This document shows positions 18,184 to 27,509 of a DNA stretch of 64,000 bases, piece after piece. The notes beneath the pieces are model-generated. The model did not search any database, had not been told where the DNA came from, and saw only the letters and a list, made by a program, of their open reading frames with translations. The stretch comes from Saccharomyces paradoxus. Taxonomy: Eukaryota > Ascomycota > Saccharomycetes > Saccharomycetales > Saccharomycetaceae. Where the stretch lies: the NCBI RefSeq assembly GCF_002079055.1, contig NC_047497.1, positions 226,001 through 290,000 of the forward strand, in the 5' to 3' direction. Position 1 is the stretch's first letter; each line of letters begins with the position of its first letter. The translations under genes were made by a program, and so were the position numbers.

Positions 18184-19097
18184 CCTCTTCCTAAATCACC
18201 TGTTGAGTTTTTGCGACGAATTTACAGGGCCCTTACACCTGTTCTGATACATTATTGTTCACGTTTTACCTGTTGATCAAGTGCTTTTAATTTCTTTTTC
18301 CATCGCGATGACGATGATGATGGAACGGTCAAAAAAAGTCAACGAAAAAGAAAAGAGATTTTTTTTCCCACCATATGCGGAGAGAATATGTTTACACCAA
18401 GAGAGCAAGGTGCATGTATGCTGTTTTTAGCATATCACGGTGCGTGAAGGTATGACATAATGATTTGCAAGGTGATGTTTCCTTATATAGCTATTGGCTA
18501 TAGCTATGGCTATGGGTCTAATTAAATCAATTCAATAATTGTTTGTCTTACAATTGCTTTTCCTTTGTTTTCTCTTTGTATACATAATAAGTTGCCTATT
18601 TGCCCAAAATTGTGTCCTTTCTTCCTTTCGGTTAGTATGAGATATTTGTTTTCAAAAATAAAAGGAAACAACAAAAGGATTAATCTTATGTAATGCAATA
18701 CCTAGAATCGGGAAAAACTTGCTTGTCGTACCAAGGAAGGCAGCACTGGCGTGCCTTGAATTAATATAACTCCTAAGACAGTGGGGGGTTGCTTTAGTTG
18801 TACAGCATAAGACTCCCCCGGTTCTGTTCGTATACGTCGTCGTGCTTTGCTTGCGAAAGTAAGGGGTTCAAGAAACAGAAAACAGAGTTTTTTTGGATAA
18901 AGTTTAAACAACGGAAACAGAACAGCAACGAAGGGGAGAAATAGAACAGAATAAGAATCAATTATGTAATTCCGTATTCCGTAATATGCTGTACCGGCTG
19001 TTGGCCGAGAAACCTGCTTATCAAGCGGGCCGAATATGCTACAATGCGTCCATTACTTGTACTCTATCAAGGGATGATAGTAGTGGAACATATAGTA

Positions 19098-19129
19098 TTG
19101 CTTTTCGCCGCGCGGGAGGCGAAAAGCAA
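19098..19129. repeat. Perfect 12-bp inverted repeat upstream of HAP4
   Basis: Arms TTGCTTTTCGCC (19098-19109) and GGCGAAAAGCAA (19118-19129) are exact reverse complements around an 8-base GC-rich spacer. The site is 1.4 kb before the HAP4 ATG. It may be a dimeric transcription-factor site or an RNA hairpin; no assignment is made. Confidence 0.85.
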
Positions 19130-20294
19130 AGAAAACCTACAGTATTTTCAGAGAAGTTCTGCATTATGTGCGAGAAAAAACACATATAGAAATATTAACA
19201 CTGGATAGGGTAACAAATCGAGCGCAAATCTTATCACGTGAAACAGCGAAGGACCGCCCATGCTTTAGTGCACAGGTCAAGATTTACGAAAATACTGTGC
19301 AAAGGCGACGGAAAGAATTTAAAGGCTTGTTACGTAGAAGTATAGGCAGGGCCGCCATTTAGAGATATGCTTTCTGGCTACGGGCTGATGACTTGGCGGT
19401 AGTGATATGCCATGAGATCACTATTTCACCGGCAACTGTAGGCAAAAACCATTTATGTCTTTTTTTTCACCTTACGGGATAACCTCTGCTGAGAATTTCC
19501 CAAACCAGGCAATAAATAATTGCCGGGATTTGAAACCCGGGCGCCGGAGGTTGATCGCACGGCAAATACATAAGAGCCTTCTCCGCAATACGGGCTTTCT
19601 TAAGATTTTCTTGGCCAAAAAGCGAGTCGGCCCCGAAAATCGAATCGGGAACAACGGAGCAACACAAGGACAAGGTGATTCAGTCGTGCAGCCCGGAAAA
19701 AAAAAGACTGTCCTGCGGGCTTTATTCATTCCAATGCCGCTCAGAGGAGACACGCGTTTCGTGGGCTTTAGACCACTACCCCGGCGTTCAGAGAAACCCC
19801 CCGGGGCAGGGGTCCGAAGTCTAAAAGTTTAATGTGGAAGTAGCGAGGGGGGAAGACCGCCGCGCACAGATGGCCAGCACAGCAGAGCGGGGCCGAGGCG
19901 GCAAACGAGGTTATGCCCGCTGAACCTGAAAAAAAACGAAAATTTTCTTTCATCAAGGACTAAAGTTTTATGTTACGGATCTTGCGCGCGGTAAGCAATG
20001 GCCGTAGCCTTCCACAGTTACTTCCAAGTGTCATGTATCGATTTTGCAGATTGTTCCAAAAGTAAATGGATTGCTATTTTCTTTCCGAGATTACTCTAAA
20101 AAAATTTACTGAGTATGAGTTTGTTTCTAGATAAATTATATATATTCGAAAGCTATTAACTAGTCTCCTATATTAATTTCCTCTTACTTAACCCCGTGTG
20201 GTTGTTTAAGTCCATCTCCCTTTTCATTTTATTTATTTTTTTTTGCTTCATTATTTGTTAATTCAGCTCTCCAAACCCCAGTTTTATATCGTAT

Positions 20295-20324
20295 ATGCTA
20301 TCTAAAGGTCCACTTCACACTTAA
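20295..20324 (+). promoter_or_regulatory. HAP4 leader uORF1 (9 codons)
   Basis: ATG at 20295 reads MLSKGPLHT then TAA. The HAP4 mRNA of S. cerevisiae is known for two short upstream ORFs of 9 and 3 codons in a long leader; this is the 9-codon one, about 250 bp before the main start. Confidence 0.7.
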
Positions 20325-20484
20325 TAGTATAACAAGATCTCTATAAAGAAACCAGAAAAATAAAAAAGGGTCATTATTTATTCGAGCAGATCATTATCAA
20401 ACGCATAGGAAGATATTAGAACATAGTTTTACATTTTTTCCCACACATATTTATTTGCCTCTTATTATATTAACGAGCATTTTA

Positions 20485-20496
20485 ATGGGTTGCTGA
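20485..20496 (+). promoter_or_regulatory. HAP4 leader uORF2 (3 codons)
   Basis: ATG GGT TGC TGA, 49 bp before the HAP4 start. It matches the 3-codon second uORF described for the S. cerevisiae HAP4 leader. Confidence 0.7.
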
Positions 20497-20544
20497 TTTG
20501 TTTTACCTACATTTTCTAGTGAAAAAAAAAACAAAAAAATAATC

Positions 20545-22206
20545 ATGACCGCAAAGACTTTTCTACTTCAGGCCTCCGCTAGTCGCCCTCGTAGTAACCA
20601 CTTTAAAAGTGAGCATAATAATATTCCATTGGCCCCTGTACCGATCGCCCCTAATACCAATCATCATAACCATAGTTCGCTGGAATTCGAAAACGATGGC
20701 AGCAAAAAGAAAAAGAAATCTAGTTTGGTGGTTAGAACTTCCAAACATTGGGTTTTGCCCCCTAGACCAAGACCTGGTAGAAGGTCGTCTTCTCACAACA
20801 CTCTGCCTTCTAACAACACTAATAATATTCTAAACGTTGGTGCTAACAGCAGGAATAATAGCAACAATAGTACCGCTTCGAACAGGAAGCAAGCTTCCAA
20901 AGAAAAGAGGAAGCCAAGACATATCCAGACGATCGATGAAAAGCTAATAAACGACTCGAACTACCTAGCTTTTTTGAAGTTCGATGACTTGGAAAATGAA
21001 AAGTTTCATTCTTCTGCCTCTTCCATTTCATCTCCATCTTATTCATCTCCATCTTTTTCAAGTTATAGAAATAGAAAAAAATCAGAATTTATGGACGATG
21101 AAAGCTGCACCGATGTGGAAACCATTGCTGCTCACAACAGCTTGCTGTCAAAAAACCACTATGTGGATTCTTCTTCAAATGTTCACGCACCCCCCACCAA
21201 AAAATCAAAGCTAAACGATTTTGATCTATTGTCTTTATCTTCGACATCTTCATCGACCACTCCGGTGCCACAGTTGACAAAAGATTTCAACGTAAATCTA
21301 AATTTCCATAAGATTCCTCATAAAACTTCATTCCCTGATTCTCCAGCAGACTTTTCCCCAGCAGATTCAGTCTCGTTGATTAGGAACCACTCCTTGCCCA
21401 CTAAATTGCAAGTGAAGGACAAAATTGAGGATTTGAACGATATCAAATTTTTCAATGATTTCGAAAAACTTGAGTTTTTCAATAAGTACGCCAAAGTTAA
21501 TACGAATAATGACGTTAACGAAAATAATGATCTTTGGAATTCTTACCTACAATCGATGGACGATTCCGTGGGTAGGAACATTGGTGATAGCCAACAGGTA
21601 GACAATGATGATAATATGTCTTTGTTAAATTTGCCAATTTTGGAGGAAACCGTCCCCTCTGGGCAAGATGTCAAGATTGAGCCAGACGAAGAAGACATTT
21701 GGAATTATTTACCAAGTTCACAACAACAAGATTCAGCACGTGTTTTGAACAAGAATATGAATTCTGACAAAGCAAACATGCAAACAAATAACGACGAAAC
21801 CTACTTATTCCTTCAGGACCATAATGAAAGCACCAATCCGCATCAAGACGGCGAGCAAGGTTCAGAAATCACTTTGGCTGACAATAAGTTCTCTTATTTG
21901 CCCCCAACTTTAGAAGAATTGATGGAAGAGCAGGATGATAACAACAGCAGGTCTTTCAAAAATTTCATGTTTTCTAACGACAACGGTATACCATGTTCAA
22001 ACATTGACGGTGGTACTGGTAATGACGATGATGACTACACCAAAGTTTTAAAATCTAAAAAAATTTCTACATCGAAGTCGAACGCAAACCTTTATGACTT
22101 AAACGATAATAACAATGATGCAACTGTCACCAATGAATTCGATCAAAGCAGTTTCATCGATGACCTCGATGAAGACGTTGATTTTTTAAAGGTACAGGTA
22201 TTTTGA
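20545..22206 (+). CDS. HAP4: HAP4, activator subunit of the HAP2/3/4/5 CCAAT complex
   Basis: 553 residues (554 in S. cerevisiae). The diagnostic Hap4 motif [16 protein letters not shown] at 64-79 recruits the Hap2/3/5 CCAAT-binding trimer. A basic Ser/Asn-rich region follows, then [10 protein letters not shown] with the conserved [19 protein letters not shown] segment. The C-terminal half is acidic, with activation patches such as [11 protein letters not shown] and the terminal [15 protein letters not shown]. Hap4 supplies the activation domain that turns on respiratory genes when glucose is low, and its own level limits the complex. Asn-run lengths and many residues differ from S288c, which suggests a sibling species. 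The adjacent leader carries two uORFs. Confidence 0.97.
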   Translation: MTAKTFLLQASASRPRSNHFKSEHNNIPLAPVPIAPNTNHHNHSSLEFENDGSKKKKKSSLVVRTSKHWVLPPRPRPGRRSSSHNTLPSNNTNNILNVGANSRNNSNNSTASNRKQASKEKRKPRHIQTIDEKLINDSNYLAFLKFDDLENEKFHSSASSISSPSYSSPSFSSYRNRKKSEFMDDESCTDVETIAAHNSLLSKNHYVDSSSNVHAPPTKKSKLNDFDLLSLSSTSSSTTPVPQLTKDFNVNLNFHKIPHKTSFPDSPADFSPADSVSLIRNHSLPTKLQVKDKIEDLNDIKFFNDFEKLEFFNKYAKVNTNNDVNENNDLWNSYLQSMDDSVGRNIGDSQQVDNDDNMSLLNLPILEETVPSGQDVKIEPDEEDIWNYLPSSQQQDSARVLNKNMNSDKANMQTNNDETYLFLQDHNESTNPHQDGEQGSEITLADNKFSYLPPTLEELMEEQDDNNSRSFKNFMFSNDNGIPCSNIDGGTGNDDDDYTKVLKSKKISTSKSNANLYDLNDNNNDATVTNEFDQSSFIDDLDEDVDFLKVQVF

Positions 22207-22728
22207 AGTAGGCATGTTGCAATAAAACGAAAACAACTAAAAATCACGAAAACAAAAAGATATTATACAATAAAAAAAATCTTATTATGGGTAATGATAG
22301 TATTCTTCGCCTGCTCAGGTGTCCTTTTCCTTCAACAGCAAAATCAAATTAAAAAGCGAAAAAAACAAAACTTGAATGTTTTTTAATGATGTTAATGATA
22401 TTTTTTCTTTCTTTATCATAAAAAAATTAAAACTAAAAACACAGATGGGACCATAAACCCATTATTTTATTTTATTTATATACCGTTTCTGGTACTTAGT
22501 TATTTATTCTCATACATATACACTATATTCAAATTACCTAAGAGCATTTTCACACATCTATTACGTCTTCTTTTTCTTTTTTCCTTTTTTACTCATTCTC
22601 CATATTTCACGTTTACGCGTATGCTAGAACACGTCAAGCAAGAAAAAAATGGCAAAATAAAATCTTTATATACATCAAATTTTTACACGGAAAGGAAATC
22701 TGTCCAGTGATTTGATAACTGCAGTTCA
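22207..22728. promoter_or_regulatory. HAP4 3' region and SLD2 promoter
   Basis: 522 bp, very AT-rich. The HAP4-proximal part holds 3'-end signals; the SLD2-proximal part has a single MCB box. No other gene is seen. Confidence 0.6.
22615..22620. promoter_or_regulatory. MCB element (ACGCGT), SLD2 promoter
   Basis: Perfect ACGCGT 109 bp upstream of the SLD2 ATG, consistent with MBF-driven G1/S transcription of a replication-initiation gene. Confidence 0.65.
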
Positions 22729-24111
22729 ATGTTCTCATTTGAGCTGGAACAATTGAAAATTGAATTGAAAACATGGGAACATGATTTCATCAATAAAAAT
22801 AAAAGGGAACCCACAAGGGATGACATCAAGAGTCTGCGTGATGTTAGGCAGATGTACAAGCAATATTCCATACTAAAAAAGAAGCATTCTTTGCAACAAC
22901 AGAAACTTCTTGCTCAAGAATCGGTTGAAGTACCGGCACATAGCAAAGACAATGATGAAATCGTTGAGATAGGTCCTACTCCCCAAGTTTACGGTAAGGC
23001 GATTAGTATCTTTGACATGAATTTGTCGCCTATAAAGCCCATATACATGACATTCACAAATAATACTGATATAAACAATGATAGTTCTAAAACGATATCT
23101 AATAAATCTTCCCCACAGAAGACTATGTCTCTAAAATCATCTCCAGAAGATCGGACACTAGTAGCAGAATCGATATCCAATGTGAAGCGCCAGTTAAACT
23201 TTCAAATCCTCAAGGCTTCTTCTACACGTACTCCAATTTCATCACCATGTAAGAAATGCGATGGACAATCAGCAGAAATCAAGAAATGGAGTCCGACAAT
23301 CAAACCTTTACTGGAATCCGGTAAGCCATCGAGGTACTATGGACCCAATTCCCCACTAAAATTGGATGAAGAAAACATTCACTTGAATATTCCACTTAAT
23401 TCAAATACTAAACGCCGGCTTCAAATGGCATATCCGTCTTTACAAAAAACTCCTTCGAGAGATAATCATGTGGACATTTCAGTTTCATTTAGTCCATCTC
23501 CTTTAATCAGAAGGCCTCTGACGAAATCCCTGATAGAATTGGCAAGGGAGCATACTGAAATTGTGAAAGAATTCAGTACTTTGCAGGGAGAAGATATTGA
23601 AGAAGATATTGAAGAAGAAGAGGAAGAAGAAGGAGAGGATGACAAGGATGGTCGTGATGAGAAAGACGGCGAAGATGAGAGCAGGCTAGAGGATGGATTA
23701 ATTAGACGAAAAGTTGTAAAGGATATATTTCAAGAGGACGATGACAATGAGGATAACCAAGCAAGGGAAAATACTTTTATAAGAAAGAGACCCAAGAGAA
23801 GAAAGGTTATCAGAAGATTACGAGACGACGATCCAGAAACCGAGCCCACAGCTGTTAAAAGAGATGTCCATAAGGAGCTGATGAAACTGAAAAAAAGAAA
23901 AGTGGCAGAATTTTTGGGATCCACTTCACAACTCTCTGACACTGAATTTGAAAATAATGACGAGGCAACCAGCGGTGTAGTAAATCTAGAGCAAAAGCCT
24001 GCCGCTAAGCGCAAGGGCAGGAAAAAGTATAATCTTGTCAGTAATAACTTTAGAAGATTAAAACTGCCAAAGAAAAACCGCTTTCCTAACAGACGCTGGG
24101 GAAGGAGGTGA
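22729..24111 (+). CDS. SLD2: SLD2 (DRC1), DNA replication initiation factor
   Basis: 460 residues (453 in S. cerevisiae). The N-terminal ~60 residues form the RecQ4/Sld2 homology helix (ELEQLKIELKTWEHDF, then KSLRDVRQMYKQY). Several S/T-P sites follow, including Thr84 in GPTPQVYG, the CDK site whose phosphorylation creates the Dpb11 BRCT-binding surface. A strongly acidic block (~286-320, Glu/Asp runs) is longer than in S288c. The basic C-terminus (KRKGRKK...LPKKNRF...RRWGRR) binds DNA. Sld2 acts with Sld3 and Dpb11 to load GINS and polymerase epsilon at origins. Confidence 0.96.
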   Translation: MFSFELEQLKIELKTWEHDFINKNKREPTRDDIKSLRDVRQMYKQYSILKKKHSLQQQKLLAQESVEVPAHSKDNDEIVEIGPTPQVYGKAISIFDMNLSPIKPIYMTFTNNTDINNDSSKTISNKSSPQKTMSLKSSPEDRTLVAESISNVKRQLNFQILKASSTRTPISSPCKKCDGQSAEIKKWSPTIKPLLESGKPSRYYGPNSPLKLDEENIHLNIPLNSNTKRRLQMAYPSLQKTPSRDNHVDISVSFSPSPLIRRPLTKSLIELAREHTEIVKEFSTLQGEDIEEDIEEEEEEEGEDDKDGRDEKDGEDESRLEDGLIRRKVVKDIFQEDDDNEDNQARENTFIRKRPKRRKVIRRLRDDDPETEPTAVKRDVHKELMKLKKRKVAEFLGSTSQLSDTEFENNDEATSGVVNLEQKPAAKRKGRKKYNLVSNNFRRLKLPKKNRFPNRRWGRR

Positions 24112-24466
24112 CCATGATCGAATAAAGAATACAGACATTTTTAGCTTTATAGACACATATAAAATATCTAGTTAGACTCTTCCCGCTGCATCAAGAATAG
24201 ACATTTAATTTTTATATACAATTTAAGTATCTTTTATTAACATAGAGATTATCCTATCTGATCTGTTTGCTCTCGTTGCTAAATTAGGGGCTTCATTATG
24301 TGTATATATTACATAATCTGGGATCATCAATTAGGGGGGCAATAATCGGCAGAAGTATAAAAACACTTTAAAACCATTCCAATGTAAAAAAAGTGAACAA
24401 ACCTACACAGTTTGGGTATCCACTCAAGCAGGAAGAACAAACGATAGTATTTGCCTGTTTAAGAGA
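24112..24466. promoter_or_regulatory. SLD2 3' region and YKL107W promoter
   Basis: 355 bp with a good TATA box (TATAAAAA, 24356-24363) about 105 bp before the next ATG. Nothing else is recognised. Confidence 0.55.
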
Positions 24467-25396
24467 ATGTTTTGGAAAAAGGATCCTACTGTCACTTGGG
24501 AAAGAAAACATATCAATGACATTGACTTCAGCTGTTTTAATGTGGCAATAATTGGCGGAACAGGTGGAATTGGACGTGCCATAAGTAGAGAGCTGGCCCA
24601 GAGAGATGCTAGAGTTACTGTTGTCGGACAAACATTTAGGGACGAGGACCTGAAAGACAAAATTAAATTTGTCAAGGCCGACTTAAGTTTAGTGTCGGAA
24701 TGCAAGCGTATTTCTCACAGCGATGAAATTCCTTACGAGGAGTTAACGCATTTGATTTTCACTACAGGCATCTTTGCATCACGCCAGAGGCAAGCTACAA
24801 GTGAGGGCTTAGAGAAAGACATGGCGGTGAGTTATTTGAGTAGATATATCATCTTCCATGATGTCGCTAAGCGATTAGGAATTAGTAGGACAAAGAAAGA
24901 CGATTTGCCAAAAGTTTTCGTAGTCGGATTTCCAGGAAATGGTCAACTGGGGGACCCAGATGACTTAAATTCTGATGAAAAAAATTACAGCGCCTATGGC
25001 ACACACATGAATACAGTGGCAGCTAATGAAAGTTTGGTCCTAGACGCCAAAGATAGATATACGAACATAGATACCTTCGGTTTGAACCCCGGTCTGATTA
25101 AAACAAACATTCGTAGTAACCTTCTCGGCAGTGACACTTACCTTAGCCGCATCACAGAATGGATCATTAGCTGGACCTGTCAAAGCGCAGAAACGTATGC
25201 TAAGACAATTTGCGCCTTGATTGTGAGCCCTGCCATCGAATCACGCAGTGGTACAATGTTCAGTAACAAAGGTGATGCCATCTTACCTACGCCTGGTTTG
25301 ACCAAAGACGTTGTTGAGAAGTTCATGGAAAATTCGGAACTTCTAGTTGAAAAGGCCTTACGGAATCAAAGCCCTTTTACGTCCAGTAACGAGTAA
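24467..25396 (+). CDS. YKL107W: YKL107W, atypical short-chain dehydrogenase/reductase
   Basis: 309 residues, same length as the S. cerevisiae protein. A Rossmann fold is evident: GGTGGIG at 30-36 (nucleotide loop), ADLS at 71-74, FTTGIF at 98-103 where NAG is usual, and GLNPGLIKTNI after the active site. The expected catalytic YxxxK reads Tyr177-GTH-Met181, so the lysine is absent. The WW/retinol-dehydrogenase-like layout is otherwise kept. Substrate is unknown; some yeast work has linked the enzyme to aldehyde reduction, which I recall only loosely. It has no signal peptide. It lies tandem to AAT1. Confidence 0.9.
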   Translation: MFWKKDPTVTWERKHINDIDFSCFNVAIIGGTGGIGRAISRELAQRDARVTVVGQTFRDEDLKDKIKFVKADLSLVSECKRISHSDEIPYEELTHLIFTTGIFASRQRQATSEGLEKDMAVSYLSRYIIFHDVAKRLGISRTKKDDLPKVFVVGFPGNGQLGDPDDLNSDEKNYSAYGTHMNTVAANESLVLDAKDRYTNIDTFGLNPGLIKTNIRSNLLGSDTYLSRITEWIISWTCQSAETYAKTICALIVSPAIESRSGTMFSNKGDAILPTPGLTKDVVEKFMENSELLVEKALRNQSPFTSSNE

Positions 25397-25863
25397 CTTG
25401 CTGTAACTAATTAGTTTCTACTTAAATACTTTCCTTTTTAAAAAGCGTTTGCATGCAGGCAGCCATCGTCGATGATTCATATTCTTCGGATGCGGAATAT
25501 AGCTTCCACTAGTTTTGCACGCCGTGCCGTGTGATTGTTGGAGTCATAGTTCACATAGCTTTCCATTGTCAGGCGCAACTTTGACGGAAATGGCATCTTG
25601 GAGTGTGGGCATATTACTCTGCTCTGCTCCAACATATTTGGGATGCCGCATTTTTCATATTTTTTTTTGCATTTTTCGCATAGGTATATAAATTGTTAGC
25701 AAGTGTTCGCTCTCTGTCTTGGTTATCTAATTGCTAACCGTCGCAAGTGAAGAGAAAAAATAAAGAAAAGACGATAGCGATTTTATAAGCGATAGCATAC
25801 TATCAGGTGCGTTTTTCTTCCTCAATTAAAACTTACTAGTCATTATCTCTGGTGAAAGACTTA
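25397..25863. promoter_or_regulatory. AAT1 promoter region
   Basis: 467 bp with a TATA box TATATAAA at 25685-25692, about 172 bp before the AAT1 ATG, preceded by a T-rich tract (25660-25675). No small gene is credible. Confidence 0.6.
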
Positions 25864-27219
25864 ATGTTGAGGACGAGACTTTCTAATTGGGGTCTATGGA
25901 GGTCCTACTACACGTCATCGCTTAGTAGAGTGCCTAGAGCACCTCCAGATAAAGTCTTGGGATTATCTGAACACTTCAAGAAGGTAAAAAATGTTAACAA
26001 AATCGACCTGACAGTAGGAATATATAAAGACGGTTGGGGCAAAGTGACAACGTTTCCCTCCGTTGCCAAAGCTCAAAAATTGATTGAGTCTCATTTAGAA
26101 CTGAATAAAAATCTCTCATATTTACCAATAACAGGTTCTAAAGAATTTCAGGAAAACGTTATGAATTTTCTGTTCAAGGAATCATGTCCGCAGTTTGGCC
26201 CGTTTTATTTAGCTCATGATAGAATCAGCTTTGTTCAGACTTTAAGTGGTACCGGCGCCCTAGCTGTAGCAGCTAAATTCTTGGCATTATTTATTTCAAG
26301 AGATATTTGGATACCTGATCCATCGTGGGCAAATCATAAAAACATCTTTCAGAACAACGGTTTCGAAAACATTCATCGGTATTCCTATTATAAGGACGGC
26401 CAGATAGATATTGACGGATGGATTAAGCAGTTAAAGACCTTTGCATATAACAACCGGGTAGAAAACAACAGGAATCCACCCTGTATCATCTTGCATGCGT
26501 GCTGTCACAACCCTACAGGTCTCGACCCAACAAAAGAGCAATGGAAAGAAATTATAGATACTATATATGAGCTAAAAATGGTACCCATTATTGATATGGC
26601 TTACCAGGGTTTAGAATCTGGTAACTTGTTAAAGGATGCATATTTATTGAGACTATGTCTCAATGTAGATAGATATCCAAATTGGAGCAATGGTGTTTTT
26701 CTTTGTCAATCTTTTGCCAAAAACATGGGGCTTTATGGTGAGAGAGTTGGTTCCCTAAGCGTTATCACACCTGCCACTGCAAACAACGGAAATTTCAACC
26801 CTCTACAGCAGAAAAGCTCATTGCAGCAAAACATTGACTCGCAATTGAAAAAAATTGTCAGAGGTATGTACTCCTCTCCACCAGGGTATGGTTCTCGTGT
26901 GGTAAATGTTGTATTATCAGATTTCAAATTGAAGCAGCAATGGTTCAAGGATGTTGATTTCATGGTTCAGAGATTGCATCACGTCAGAAAGGAGATGTTT
27001 GACCGTCTAGGTTGGCCTGATCTAATAAATTTTGCACAACAGCACGGTATGTTTTACTATACAAGATTCAGTCCAAAGCAAGTTGAAATACTGAGAAACA
27101 ACTTCTTCGTTTATTTAACAGGTGATGGTAGATTGTCACTTAGCGGGGTGAATGACTCAAATGTTGATTACTTATGTCAATCTCTTGAAACAGTTTCGAA
27201 AATGGACGAACTCGCATAG
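25864..27219 (+). CDS. AAT1: AAT1, mitochondrial aspartate aminotransferase
   Basis: 451 residues from ATG 25864; the frame extends four codons upstream only through a GTG. The N-terminus (MLRTRLSNWGLWRS) is basic, amphipathic and free of acids, a mitochondrial presequence. The fold-type I aminotransferase core follows: SGTGAL at 128-133, HNPTG at 215-219, and the PLP Schiff-base lysine at 286 in SQSFAKN. It converts aspartate plus 2-oxoglutarate to oxaloacetate plus glutamate in the matrix and belongs to the malate-aspartate shuttle. OAC1, an oxaloacetate carrier, lies about 19 kb away, not as an operon. Confidence 0.97.
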   Translation: MLRTRLSNWGLWRSYYTSSLSRVPRAPPDKVLGLSEHFKKVKNVNKIDLTVGIYKDGWGKVTTFPSVAKAQKLIESHLELNKNLSYLPITGSKEFQENVMNFLFKESCPQFGPFYLAHDRISFVQTLSGTGALAVAAKFLALFISRDIWIPDPSWANHKNIFQNNGFENIHRYSYYKDGQIDIDGWIKQLKTFAYNNRVENNRNPPCIILHACCHNPTGLDPTKEQWKEIIDTIYELKMVPIIDMAYQGLESGNLLKDAYLLRLCLNVDRYPNWSNGVFLCQSFAKNMGLYGERVGSLSVITPATANNGNFNPLQQKSSLQQNIDSQLKKIVRGMYSSPPGYGSRVVNVVLSDFKLKQQWFKDVDFMVQRLHHVRKEMFDRLGWPDLINFAQQHGMFYYTRFSPKQVEILRNNFFVYLTGDGRLSLSGVNDSNVDYLCQSLETVSKMDELA

Positions 27220-27509
27220 TATTTTTTCTCTTCATTGCAGTTTATTATTGTCTTTATTTTTCTTTTTCTCTCACTTTTCTCCTCTCATCTTTGCCATACA
27301 ACAATTTATAGAATTTAATAATTTTTGTAATAATTAATCAACCATTTATCTACTTTATATACACTTCTCAAACGACGAGATTGGGTTAATAAATATTTGG
27401 ACTATTTACTAAATTTCCTTCTAAAAAATGACACTGAACAACAGCCAATCATCAAAATTACACTGGCAGTGTACCCTAGCCTTATATTTCATTTTAGGTG
27501 GTTTCATGT

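Larger units (their letters stand above)
18184..20544. promoter_or_regulatory. Long KTI12/HAP4 intergenic region with the HAP4 promoter and leader
   Basis: 2.36 kb, the largest gap in the window. The left ~250 bp serve KTI12. The rest is the HAP4 upstream region: a short imperfect GCTATNG repeat at 18486-18514, a perfect 12-bp inverted repeat at 19098-19129, and a GC-rich island at ~19500-19930 with C-runs (CCCCCCGGGG near 19797) that could include Mig1-type GGGG sites. AT-rich DNA follows from 20100, then a leader with two short upstream ORFs. HAP4 is glucose-repressed in S. cerevisiae, which fits an extended promoter. ORFs of 60-125 codons occur in the GC-rich part but look incidental. Confidence 0.6.

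Noticed and set aside
19523-19540. tRNA T-arm-like palindrome (CCGGG...CCCGG with a TTTCAAAT loop on the minus strand)
   Set aside because: Loop is 8 nt, not 7, and no matching acceptor, D or anticodon stems can be found around it.
18200-20540. Possible Ty LTR remnant in the large KTI12/HAP4 gap
   Set aside because: No TGTTGGAATA-type ends, target duplication or LTR internal motif was found; the size fits a complex promoter.
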